DNA of 6,119 bases from an uncultured delta proteobacterium (GTDB lineage Bacteria > Myxococcota_A > Polyangia > Polyangiales > Polyangiaceae): assembly GCA_903893335.1 (NCBI GenBank), contig CAITLX010000140.1, positions 1 through 6,119 of the forward strand, in the 5' to 3' direction. A program made the translations under genes and the position numbers. Of this stretch, positions 1 through 6,119 are shown piece by piece. How positions within the stretch are numbered: the first letter of the stretch is position 1; every line of letters starts with the position of its first letter. A model generated the notes under the pieces. It ran no database searches. It was not told where the DNA came from and saw only the letters and a program-made list of their open reading frames with translations.

Positions 1-8
1 ACTGACGA

Positions 9-3000
9 ATGGCCGCCATCTTCGACGCCATTCGCAAGCAGTGCGCTCCCGGTCTCTGGACCAAGGGCGTGGGGCTCGCGCGCGACGGCTCGGTCGTCTT
101 GCAGTCGCGCTCGGCGACGCAGATCGAGGCGCGGGTGCGCGTGCCCGCCCGGCCGATCGCGCCGAGCGTGACGCTCTATCCCGAGGACGTCGAGTGGACC
201 TGCGATTGCGGCGGGCGGCTCGACCCCTGCGAGCACGTCGCGGCGGCGGTCATCGCCGCGCAGCAGGCGTCAGCCGAGCCTGCCGAGTCCGCGGCGGAGC
301 CCGCTCCCGAGGGCTCTTCTGCAATCGAGCCCGGTGCCCCGGCGACGTCGGGGCCGCCCGCGACCGCGCCCGTCAAGGGACCCATCGCCGCGCACCTCGG
401 CTACCGGCTCGTGCGCAAGGACGGAGCGCTCTACCTGCTGCGCTCCATCGTCGGCGGCGCCGCGGGCGAGCAGCCCCTGGCGGTGGGGCTGGCCTCTGCG
501 ATCACGCGGGGCGTGGCGGCCACGCTGCTGCCCGAGCACGACGATCTCACGCTCGATCGCGTGCTCCAGGGCCACCCGCGCGCGCTGCTCGTGGCGCCGC
601 TCGTCCCCGAGGTCTTTCGCCTGCTCGCCGGGGCGCGCGATGTCCAGCTCGACGGGGAGCGGGTCCGCGTCTCGCCCGAGGCCATTCGACCGCGGGGCGT
701 GGTGCTCGACGAGGGGGGCGCGGTGGTGCTGCGCATCGAGCGCGACCCGCGCATCGCCGAGATGGTCGCGCGAGGCGTCGTGAGGCTCGCGGCGACGCGA
801 GCCGGCGAGCCCGACACGCTCCACGCTGCTGCCGAGCGCGAGCTGACGGGCGACCTGCTCGAGAAGCTCCCGCGCGTGCGGAGGTTCGAGGCGGCGAGCC
901 TCGCCGAGCTCGTCACCGACGTCCTCCCCAGCCTCCAGGCGAGGCTCGAGATCGAGGTGCGGAGCAAGCGGCTGCCGAAGCGAGCGGTCCCGATGAAGCC
1001 GCGCATCCAGCTCGAGCTCGAGCAGCCCACCCTGAGCGGTCGCGACGGCGACGAGCCCTCGCTCACCGTGATGCCCGTGCTGGTCTATGGCGACCCGCCG
1101 CTGGCGCGCGTGCACGACGGTCAGCTCGTGCACCTGCGCGGCGACGTGCCGGTGCGCGACGAGGTGGCCGAGAAGGCGCTGCTCACGCGGCTGCGCGACG
1201 AGCTCAACCTCTTGCCGGGGCGACGGGTCGAGCTGCGCGGGCGCGACGCGGTGCGGTTCGCCGCCACGCTGCGCGACTGGGCGGTGCACGACCCCGGCCA
1301 GACGGTGCTCGCCCAGCGCCCCCTCGCGGCGCGCGTCGAGACGTCGGCGGGGGATCCCGGGGGCACCGAGCGCTTCGACGTCGTCTTCGAGGTCGCGTCC
1401 GTCGGCGGCGCGCCGGCGAGGACGGCGTCGGCCGCTGCGGTCGTGCGCGCGTGGCAGGACGGCCTCGATCTCGTCCCGTTGCAGGGTGGCGGCTGGGCGC
1501 CGCTCCCGCTCGACTGGCTCGGGCGGCACGGCCACCGCCTCGCCGACCTGCTCGCCGCCCGCGACGCGAGGGGAGAGCTCCCGAGGAGCGCAGCGGCGAT
1601 GGTGGCAGGGCTGTGCGAGGCGCTCGAGCAGCCCACGCCCCCCAGCTTTGCAAAGCTCGCCGACACGCTCGCGACGTTCGAGCGCATCGCTCCGGCCACC
1701 TTGCCGAGCGATCTCAATGCGGTGTTGCGCCCCTACCAGCGCACCGGCATCGATTGGCTGGTCTTCCTGCGCGACAACGGCCTCGGCGCCGTGCTGGCCG
1801 ACGACATGGGGCTGGGCAAGACGCTGCAGACGCTCGCCGCGCTCCCCGCCGGCGGGCGCACGCTGGTCGTCTGCCCGCGGAGCGTCGTCTTCAACTGGGC
1901 CGACGAGATCGCGAAGTTTCGCCCGGCGCTGCGCGTCGCCCAGTACCACGGCGCGCGGCGAGAGCTCGACCCCGGCGCCGACGTGACGATCACGACCTAT
2001 GCGATCGCCCGGCTCGACGTCGCCGCGCTCGAGGAGGTCGTGTGGGACGCGCTGGTGCTCGACGAGGCGCAGGCCATCAAGAACCCCGATTCGCAGGCCG
2101 CGCGCGCCGCGTTTCGCTTGCGCGCCCACTGGCGCGTCGCGCTGTCGGGCACTCCGGTCGAGAACCGCCTCGACGAGCTCTGGAGCGTCTTTCACTTCGC
2201 GAGCCCGGGGCTGCTCGGCGGGCGCTCGGACTTTCAGGACCGGCTGGCCAAGCCGATCGCCAACGGCGAGCCGGGCGCAGCCGAGCGGCTGCGCGAGCGG
2301 GTGCGCCCGTTCCTGCTGCGGCGCCTCAAGCGCGACGTGGCGAGGGACCTGCCGCCCCGCACCGACATCACGCTCACCGTCGAGCTCGACGAGCGTGAGC
2401 GCGCCGTCTACGACGCCGTCCGCGCCGCCACGCAGAAGGACCTGCTCGAGCGCTTCGCCGAGTCGGGCAACGTGCTCGCCGCCCTCGAGGCGCTGCTCCG
2501 GCTGCGCCAGGCTGCCTGCCATTCGGCGCTCGTGCCCGGTCAGCACGCCGAGAGCTCGGCCAAGGTCGAGCTGCTCGTCGAGAAGCTCGTGGACGCGGGC
2601 GCGGACGGTCACAAGGCGCTCGTCTTCTCGCAATGGACGTCGATGCTCGATCTCATCGAGCCCCACCTCGAGCGCGAGGGGGTCGCGTTCGTGCGCCTCG
2701 ACGGCTCGACGAACGACCGCGCCGCCGTCGTCGAGCGCTTCCAGACGCCGCTCGAAGCGGGCGGACCGCCGGTCATGCTCGTCTCGCTCAAGGCTGGCGG
2801 CACCGGCTTGAACCTCACCGCCGCCGATCACGTCTTCCTCGTGGATCCGTGGTGGAACCCCGCGGTCGAGGACCAGGCCGCCGACCGCGCCCACCGCATC
2901 GGGCAGGACAAGCCGGTGTTCGTCTACCGATTGGTGGCGCAGGGCACCGTCGAGGAGGGCATCCTCGCCTTGCAGCTTCGCAAGCGCGCCATCGCCGACG

Positions 3001-3068
3001 CCGCGCTCGCCGGCGGCAACGCCGCCGCGTCGATCACGAAGGACGAGCTCCTGGCGCTGCTGATGTAG
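9..3068 (+). CDS. SNF2-family helicase/ATPase with N-terminal SWIM zinc finger
   Basis: This is a cytoplasmic SNF2-type double-stranded-nucleic-acid translocase that hydrolyses ATP. In bacteria such proteins are usually annotated as DEAD/DEAH-box helicases and their targets are mostly unknown. A SWIM zinc finger of form CxCx6CxH lies at C65, C67, C74 and H76, followed by an Ala/Pro/Glu-rich linker (about 86-125). Residues 126-570 hold no motif I can name; they sit where bacterial SNF2-associated regions usually lie. The motor follows: Q577 in LRPYQ, Walker A DDMGLGKT (K604, T605), motif II DEAQ (685-688), motif III SGTP (713-716), motif IV LVFSQW (871-876), motif V KAGGTGLN (928-935) and motif VI DRAHRIGQ (959-966). 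All key residues are present and the length is normal for the group. The ATG at 9 is chosen because the SWIM finger needs this N-terminus. No Shine-Dalgarno can be judged from 8 upstream bases. A TGA at 3-5 might end an upstream gene. The next gene is convergent, so the window shows no downstream operon partner. Confidence 0.95.
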   Translation: MAAIFDAIRKQCAPGLWTKGVGLARDGSVVLQSRSATQIEARVRVPARPIAPSVTLYPEDVEWTCDCGGRLDPCEHVAAAVIAAQQASAEPAESAAEPAPEGSSAIEPGAPATSGPPATAPVKGPIAAHLGYRLVRKDGALYLLRSIVGGAAGEQPLAVGLASAITRGVAATLLPEHDDLTLDRVLQGHPRALLVAPLVPEVFRLLAGARDVQLDGERVRVSPEAIRPRGVVLDEGGAVVLRIERDPRIAEMVARGVVRLAATRAGEPDTLHAAAERELTGDLLEKLPRVRRFEAASLAELVTDVLPSLQARLEIEVRSKRLPKRAVPMKPRIQLELEQPTLSGRDGDEPSLTVMPVLVYGDPPLARVHDGQLVHLRGDVPVRDEVAEKALLTRLRDELNLLPGRRVELRGRDAVRFAATLRDWAVHDPGQTVLAQRPLAARVETSAGDPGGTERFDVVFEVASVGGAPARTASAAAVVRAWQDGLDLVPLQGGGWAPLPLDWLGRHGHRLADLLAARDARGELPRSAAAMVAGLCEALEQPTPPSFAKLADTLATFERIAPATLPSDLNAVLRPYQRTGIDWLVFLRDNGLGAVLADDMGLGKTLQTLAALPAGGRTLVVCPRSVVFNWADEIAKFRPALRVAQYHGARRELDPGADVTITTYAIARLDVAALEEVVWDALVLDEAQAIKNPDSQAARAAFRLRAHWRVALSGTPVENRLDELWSVFHFASPGLLGGRSDFQDRLAKPIANGEPGAAERLRERVRPFLLRRLKRDVARDLPPRTDITLTVELDERERAVYDAVRAATQKDLLERFAESGNVLAALEALLRLRQAACHSALVPGQHAESSAKVELLVEKLVDAGADGHKALVFSQWTSMLDLIEPHLEREGVAFVRLDGSTNDRAAVVERFQTPLEAGGPPVMLVSLKAGGTGLNLTAADHVFLVDPWWNPAVEDQAADRAHRIGQDKPVFVYRLVAQGTVEEGILALQLRKRAIADAALAGGNAAASITKDELLALLM
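201..236 (+). other. SWIM zinc-finger motif within the SNF2 protein
   Basis: Codons 65-76 of the helicase encode a CxCx6CxH pattern (C65, C67, C74, H76) preceded by Val-Glu-Trp-Thr. This matches the SWIM zinc-chelating signature, which is known from bacterial SNF2 ATPases, MuDR-type transposases and eukaryotic MEKK1. It is thought to bind nucleic acid or protein partners. The pattern is read directly from the sequence; zinc binding is inferred from the family. Confidence 0.88.
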
Positions 3069-3094
3069 GTGGGGGAGGGGGCGAAGCGCGGGCG

Positions 3095-4765
3095 CTATCG
3101 AACGTCGTCGAGGGTTACGGCGTCGTTGGTGAAGACCTTGACCGCATCGTACGGAACATAGGCATAGCCGCCGTCGCCGTAGCAGTTCGTCCAGGAGTTC
3201 TTGACGATGAAGTAGCCGCCTCCGGACGCTGGCGGCGCCTTGGGGAGAAGCAACGCAAGTTGCTCATTGCCAACGTAACCGACGAGGTGGACGGCGTGCG
3301 CGCCGAGGTTCCGCGTCGGGATGGTGTACGGCACATAGCCGGTGGCGGCTCGCTGGAACTCAGGCGTGACGAGGAAGCTCCACGCGATGGGCGCCTGCTG
3401 GACGGCTGTCGCAAGGATCAGCAGCCTGGTCGACAAGTCGCGTTGGGTCGGGTCCCAGAGCTGCGTGTGCTGGGTCACGCGGTAGCCCAGTCGCTCGGGG
3501 TTCTTCTCGGGTACGGTGTAGCCGCAGTAGCGGTCGTCGGGACCATCGAGGCAGAGCATTTGGCTCTGGTGGACCGTGTCGGAGCAGGTCTCCGAGTACC
3601 TCAGGCAGCTATTCTGCAAGGATCCCACCGACCTCGTGGGTGAGGTGGAGCCGTCCGTGGGCGGGCCGAAGACGAAGTGCTCGTACCTGCTGATGGATGG
3701 ATTGTAGTTCCAGAGCCCCTCCGGGGGTAGCTGCCAGGCTTCCTCCTCCATGTTCTTCAGGAGGCTGTAGGGCCAGATGCCGTCCGTGAGATTCCTCGGA
3801 TACCACTGACCGGTGCCCATGTTGTAGAGGTGCTGCTCGGAGAGGTTGGTCGACACCGCGTAGGTCTGGTGGACGTGCGCCTCGATGGCGGAGGTCGTCG
3901 AAAAGGCGCCGCAGGTGCCGCGCTCGCCCTGGTCTTTGACGCACGTCAGATGCCCCTGCATCGGGAATGCGAGTGTGCTCATGATGCCGCTGGCGGTGAA
4001 GCCGCAGGTGGCGCGGTTGCGCGCCTGGTCGCCGGCGAGTCCATCGCCGACGTCGTTGCCGCACGAGGGGAGGATCGGGGGCGGGCCCGCGGTTCGGAAC
4101 TGCGCGAGGATTGCGTCGAGGTTCGCGGCCAGGGTCGAGTTCAACGAGGCAATCTTGTCGACGGTGACGCTGTCCGGGTGGGCCTTGAAGATGGCCGGGT
4201 CGAGGAGGCCAAGGCTCGTGATGGTCTTGGGATCGAGCTTCGCGTAGATGTTCGCGTAGAGTGCGAGTTGGTTACTCTGAGTTCCGACCGTTCGCAGCGC
4301 GTTGGCTACGGCGTGCTTGCTCCAGGCGACGCCCATCGTCGTGAACGTGGTCAGCTCCTGGCCGAGCTGGACTCCGACGGACACGTTGCCGTCGTCCAGG
4401 AGCGTGACGCCGTCGCCCAGCTTGGGGGGCGGCGGCGCGATCGTAAGGCCAGTTCTCTGCTCCGCTTCGAGGATCGTCAGGTCATCGGCAGCCTCGACCT
4501 TCGTCGCGTCATCGAACTCCGCCTGGACGGTCGTCGGGCTGATGCGGCGGAAGCCGGGCAGCGATTGCGCGTCGTTCCACTCTTGCAGAGTGACCTGATG
4601 GGCATTGGTGGGGAACGGCTCGGTCACGGGGCCGTAGGGATCGCCCGGAAACGTTGGGCCCGCAGGTTTCGTTTCGCTGCAACCGTTGAGCGTCGCTGCC
4701 GTGAGTGCGAGCGCAGTCACCGCGAGATGCGGTGAGGCACGATGATGCGGAGGCCGCGTCTTCAT
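3095..4765 (-). CDS. Predicted lipoprotein with papain-like (C1 family) cysteine peptidase domain
   Basis: Probably an envelope-anchored cysteine endopeptidase of the papain fold. The N-terminus has basic residues, a hydrophobic stretch (about 14-25) and a lipobox LNGC with C29 as the lipidation site. Residues 30-260 match no domain I recognise, and no ERFNIN-type papain propeptide is visible. The peptidase core follows papain order: oxyanion Q279 in VKDQG, nucleophile C285 in CGAFS, the LSEQ motif (308-311), H490 in GAHAVHLVGY, and N523 in IVKNSW. The Trp that normally follows the nucleophile is Gly286. Eight further cysteines (235, 254, 275, 387, 394, 405, 414, 528) could form disulfides, consistent with an extracytoplasmic location. 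The ATG is supported by a GAAAGGG stretch 5 bases upstream and by the signal peptide directly after it. Codon use is relaxed: sampled 60-base stretches are about 60% GC, against 77% in one stretch of the helicase gene. The gene is convergent with the helicase and divergent from the FKBP gene. Substrate unknown; an inactive or specialised enzyme cannot be excluded. Confidence 0.87.
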   Translation of the reverse strand: MKTRPPHHRASPHLAVTALALTAATLNGCSETKPAGPTFPGDPYGPVTEPFPTNAHQVTLQEWNDAQSLPGFRRISPTTVQAEFDDATKVEAADDLTILEAEQRTGLTIAPPPPKLGDGVTLLDDGNVSVGVQLGQELTTFTTMGVAWSKHAVANALRTVGTQSNQLALYANIYAKLDPKTITSLGLLDPAIFKAHPDSVTVDKIASLNSTLAANLDAILAQFRTAGPPPILPSCGNDVGDGLAGDQARNRATCGFTASGIMSTLAFPMQGHLTCVKDQGERGTCGAFSTTSAIEAHVHQTYAVSTNLSEQHLYNMGTGQWYPRNLTDGIWPYSLLKNMEEEAWQLPPEGLWNYNPSISRYEHFVFGPPTDGSTSPTRSVGSLQNSCLRYSETCSDTVHQSQMLCLDGPDDRYCGYTVPEKNPERLGYRVTQHTQLWDPTQRDLSTRLLILATAVQQAPIAWSFLVTPEFQRAATGYVPYTIPTRNLGAHAVHLVGYVGNEQLALLLPKAPPASGGGYFIVKNSWTNCYGDGGYAYVPYDAVKVFTNDAVTLDDVR

Positions 4766-4770
4766 GGTGA

Positions 4771-4777
4771 CCCTTTC
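4771..4777 (-). promoter_or_regulatory. Probable ribosome binding site of the peptidase lipoprotein gene
   Basis: Read on the minus strand this is GAAAGGG, purine-rich and ending 5 bases before the ATG at 4765. It resembles a weak Shine-Dalgarno and supports this start over internal ones, in agreement with the signal peptide that begins there. Confidence 0.4.
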
Positions 4778-4820
4778 GATGGGCGGAAGTTGGGTGGAAG
4801 CGGGCTGTCCGGCAGCAAGG

Positions 4821-4835
4821 CGCAGCGAGGCTGCG
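4821..4835. other. Short perfect hairpin in the divergent region
   Basis: CGCAGC at 4821-4826 pairs with GCTGCG at 4830-4835 around a GAG loop, giving a six-base-pair GC-rich stem. There is no T-run on either side, so it is not a classical intrinsic terminator. It could be a leader structure of either divergent transcript or a small dyad operator. It is also short enough to arise by chance in GC-rich DNA. Confidence 0.3.
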
Positions 4836-5011
4836 GGCCGGGCATAGCGAGAGAACGGCGCGAGGCCGGAGGCGCGCTGGGTCCGTCCCGGATCTCGCGG
4901 ATTGCTGTGGCCGTGGGACGAAGTACGGAGGGTACGGCAGCCGAGGCAGAACGAGCAAGTCTGGCGTCAGCGCAGGACGCGGCTTGGCGCGGGGCGGCCG
5001 TCGGAGCGGTG

Positions 5012-5019
5012 CCCCCCCC
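5012..5019. repeat. C8 homopolymer tract upstream of the FKBP gene
   Basis: Eight consecutive C residues lie 50 bases before the FKBP start codon. Such a tract can vary in length by polymerase slippage, and when placed in a promoter or leader it can alter expression. The sequence shows only the tract; any regulatory effect is speculation. Confidence 0.5.
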
Positions 5020-5068
5020 TCCGCAGAAACATGGTCGGCCGCCGCGAGATCGGCTACCAAAGCCCGCC

Positions 5069-5998
5069 ATGAAGCTCGCCCCCCGCGCCTCGCTCGCCCT
5101 CGTGCTGCTGCTCGTCCCCGCTTGCCGCGGCAAGGGTAGCGCCAGCGCCGACAAGCCCGCGCCGAGCGCGTCGGCGGCCCTCGCCGCCCACACGGCGCGC
5201 GCGCCCGCCGCTCCGACCGTCGATCCCAAGGCGATCCCGGCCCCCGCCGACGTCGCCGCGCCCCCCGCCGACGCGACGAAGACGGCGTCGGGCCTCGCGT
5301 ACAAGGTGCTCACGCCCGGCACGGGCAAGGACCACCCCGGCGCCGAGGACAAGGTGAAGGTCCACTACACCGGCTGGCAGTCCGCCGACGGGCGCATGTT
5401 CGACAGCTCCGTCTCGCGCGGCAACCCCACCTCGTTCCGCCTCAACCAGGTCATCAAGGGCTGGACCGAGGGCGTTCAGCTCATGACCGTCGGCGAGAAG
5501 ACGCGCTTCTGGATCCCCGCCGAGCTCGCGTACGGCGAGTGCAAGGGGACGGCCGTCGGCGGCCGCCCCTGCGGCCTGCTCGTGTTCGACGTCGAGCTGC
5601 TCGAGGTCGCGCCTGCGCCCAAGCCCCCCGCGGTCCCCACCGACGTGAAGGCCGCCCCGGCCACCGCGAAGAAGACGGCGTCGGGCCTCGCCTACCGCCT
5701 GCTCGAGAAGGGCACCGGCACGCAGCACCCCAAGGCGACCGATCGCGTCAAGGTCAACTACTCGGGCTGGACGACGGACGGCCGCATGTTCGACAGCTCG
5801 GTCACGCGCGGCGAGCCGGTCACGTTCGGGCTCAACCAGGTCATCAAGGGCTGGACCGAGGGCGTGCAGCTCATGAACGTCGGCGACAAGATGCGCTTCT
5901 GGATCCCGGGCGAGCTCGCCTACGGCGACAAGCCCACGCGTCCGGGCGCGCCCTCGGGCACGCTCGTGTTCGACGTGGAGCTGCTCGGCATCCAGTGA
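5069..5998 (+). CDS. Tandem two-domain FKBP-type peptidyl-prolyl cis-trans isomerase lipoprotein
   Basis: FKBPs catalyse cis-trans isomerisation of Xaa-Pro bonds and often act as chaperones; this one is predicted to be lipid-anchored in the envelope. A signal peptide (K2, R6, hydrophobic 7-18) ends in VPAC with C19 as the lipidation site, followed by an Ala/Pro-rich linker to about residue 68. FKBP domain 1 spans about 69-180 and domain 2 about 200-309, joined by a short Pro/Ala-rich linker. Pocket positions typical of FKBP12 are present in both: Y100, F111, D112, F123, V128, I129, W132, Y155, F173 in the first, and Y231, F241, D242, F253, V258, I259, W262, Y285, F301 in the second. Both domains therefore look catalytically competent. 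Domain 1 carries C158 and C168 in the loop after the AYG motif, absent from domain 2. The ATG at 5069 is chosen over the longer open frame because the signal peptide starts there, though no clear Shine-Dalgarno precedes it. The stop overlaps the next gene's start. Most FKBP lipoproteins have one domain. Confidence 0.93.
   Translation: MKLAPRASLALVLLLVPACRGKGSASADKPAPSASAALAAHTARAPAAPTVDPKAIPAPADVAAPPADATKTASGLAYKVLTPGTGKDHPGAEDKVKVHYTGWQSADGRMFDSSVSRGNPTSFRLNQVIKGWTEGVQLMTVGEKTRFWIPAELAYGECKGTAVGGRPCGLLVFDVELLEVAPAPKPPAVPTDVKAAPATAKKTASGLAYRLLEKGTGTQHPKATDRVKVNYSGWTTDGRMFDSSVTRGEPVTFGLNQVIKGWTEGVQLMNVGDKMRFWIPGELAYGDKPTRPGAPSGTLVFDVELLGIQ
5279..5605 (+). repeat. FKBP domain repeat, copy 1
   Basis: Codons 71-179 of the FKBP gene form the first copy of an internal duplication. 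Hand alignment with the second copy gives roughly two thirds identical residues. Identical DNA blocks include 35 bases at 5441-5475 and 21 bases at 5278-5298. This copy has one extra residue before DGRMFDSSV and a longer Cys-containing loop near its end. Confidence 0.85.
5672..5992 (+). repeat. FKBP domain repeat, copy 2
   Basis: Codons 202-308 form the second copy, in the same frame and 393 bases downstream at its start. The shared DNA blocks fall at 5671-5691 and 5831-5865. It lacks the two cysteines of copy 1, and its loop after the AYG motif is shorter and proline-containing, closer to ordinary single-domain FKBPs. Confidence 0.85.
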
Positions 5999-6119
5999 CC
6001 GCGCAGGGCGCGTCGCTCGCCCTGGCCGCCGCGCTCGTCGCGGCGGCGTGTGCGCGGCCGGCGTCTCGCGTCGAGAGCGCTCCTGCCTCGGGGGCCGCAG
6101 CGTCGAGCGCGTTCGGTGC
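5995..6119 (+). CDS. N-terminus of a predicted lipoprotein (partial, runs off the window)
   Basis: A GTG at 5995-5997 overlaps the FKBP stop codon as GTGA and opens a frame with no stop up to the window end (41 complete codons). The translation begins MTAQGASLALAAALVAAAC, a hydrophobic segment followed by a possible lipobox (AAAC, C19) and then an Ser/Ala/Pro-rich linker. That is the same design as the N-terminus of the FKBP lipoprotein just upstream. The N-region has no basic residue and the lipobox has Ala at -3, both weak points. The overlap suggests translational coupling and cotranscription with the FKBP gene, and an envelope role. No functional domain is in view, so the product cannot be named. 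Confidence 0.6.
   Translation, partial: MTAQGASLALAAALVAAACARPASRVESAPASGAAASSAFG

Larger units (their letters stand above)
4766..5068. promoter_or_regulatory. Divergent intergenic region between the peptidase and FKBP lipoprotein genes
   Basis: These 303 bases separate two divergently transcribed genes, so both promoters should lie here. I could not identify a convincing -35/-10 pair on either strand, which is common in high-GC genomes with relaxed promoter consensus. Visible structure is a 6-bp hairpin with a 3-base loop at 4821-4835, two GTACGG copies 9 bases apart (4923-4928 and 4932-4937), and a run of eight C at 5012-5019. No tRNA, riboswitch or small gene is supported. The plus-strand frame of the FKBP gene happens to stay open across the region, but the translation looks like non-coding GC-rich sequence. 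Confidence 0.6.

Noticed and set aside
1..8. TGA at 3-5 as the end of an upstream gene in an operon with the helicase
   Set aside because: Eight bases are too few to tell whether this is a real stop codon or chance.
41..2398. 785-codon open frame on the plus strand inside the helicase gene
   Set aside because: Its translation is Arg/Ala-rich low-complexity sequence, as expected from an off-frame reading of very GC-rich coding DNA. The overlapping helicase frame has full SNF2 and SWIM motifs.
270..2894. 874-codon open frame on the minus strand opposite the helicase gene
   Set aside because: The composition is Arg/Glu/His-rich without any motif. It is the antisense shadow of a high-GC gene.
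3085..3096. Inverted repeat AGCG-CGGG-CGCT between the convergent genes, considered as a bidirectional terminator
   Set aside because: The stem is only four to five base pairs, overlaps the peptidase stop codon and has no T-run on either strand. Termination probably occurs near here, but this hairpin is not good evidence for it.
3830..4735. 301-codon plus-strand frame opposite the peptidase gene
   Set aside because: It has no recognisable domain and overlaps the N-terminal half of a gene with a signal peptide and complete papain-type motifs on the other strand.
4509..5060. 183-codon minus-strand frame spanning the intergenic region
   Set aside because: It is Pro/Arg/Ala-rich with no motif and overlaps the peptidase start in another frame. 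It is chance openness in GC-rich DNA.
4742..5068. 109-codon in-frame N-terminal extension of the FKBP gene
   Set aside because: The extension would bury the signal peptide and lipobox that start at 5069, and it overlaps the divergent peptidase gene's start. The translated extension looks non-coding.

Overview
The window is very GC-rich DNA with Ala/Pro/Arg/Glu-rich coding and lipoproteins carrying low-complexity Ala/Pro linkers. It also holds a SWIM-SNF2 helicase and a papain-like lipoprotein. Together these suggest a large-genome, high-GC Gram-negative, most likely a member of the Myxococcota (deltaproteobacterial type). That assignment rests on general resemblance only; no marker gene or rRNA is present.

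Layout: (1) 9-3068, plus strand: a complete 1019-residue SNF2-family ATPase with an N-terminal SWIM zinc finger. (2) 3095-4765, minus strand, convergent with gene 1 across only 26 bases: a 556-residue predicted lipoprotein with a C-terminal papain-like (C1) cysteine peptidase domain. (3) 4766-5068: a 303-base divergent intergenic region that should hold both promoters. It contains a small hairpin and a C8 tract, but no RNA gene and no convincing promoter box. (4) 5069-5998, plus strand: a 309-residue predicted lipoprotein made of two tandem FKBP-type peptidyl-prolyl isomerase domains. (5) 5995 to the window end, plus strand: the start of another predicted lipoprotein, overlapping the FKBP stop codon in a GTGA arrangement and running off the window.

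Functional reading: the helicase is a cytoplasmic nucleic-acid motor and has no visible link to its neighbours. The other three genes all encode predicted lipid-anchored envelope proteins: a protease, a folding catalyst and an unknown. The FKBP gene and the partial gene after it look like one transcription unit. The peptidase gene is divergent, and in two sampled stretches it is markedly less GC-rich than gene 1, so it may be lineage-specific or transferred.

I see no CRISPR array, mobile element, tRNA, rRNA or recognisable defence or biosynthetic system. The most interesting items are the unusual peptidase lipoprotein and the recently duplicated two-domain FKBP, whose first domain carries a private cysteine pair. 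Neither amounts to a demonstrably new system.
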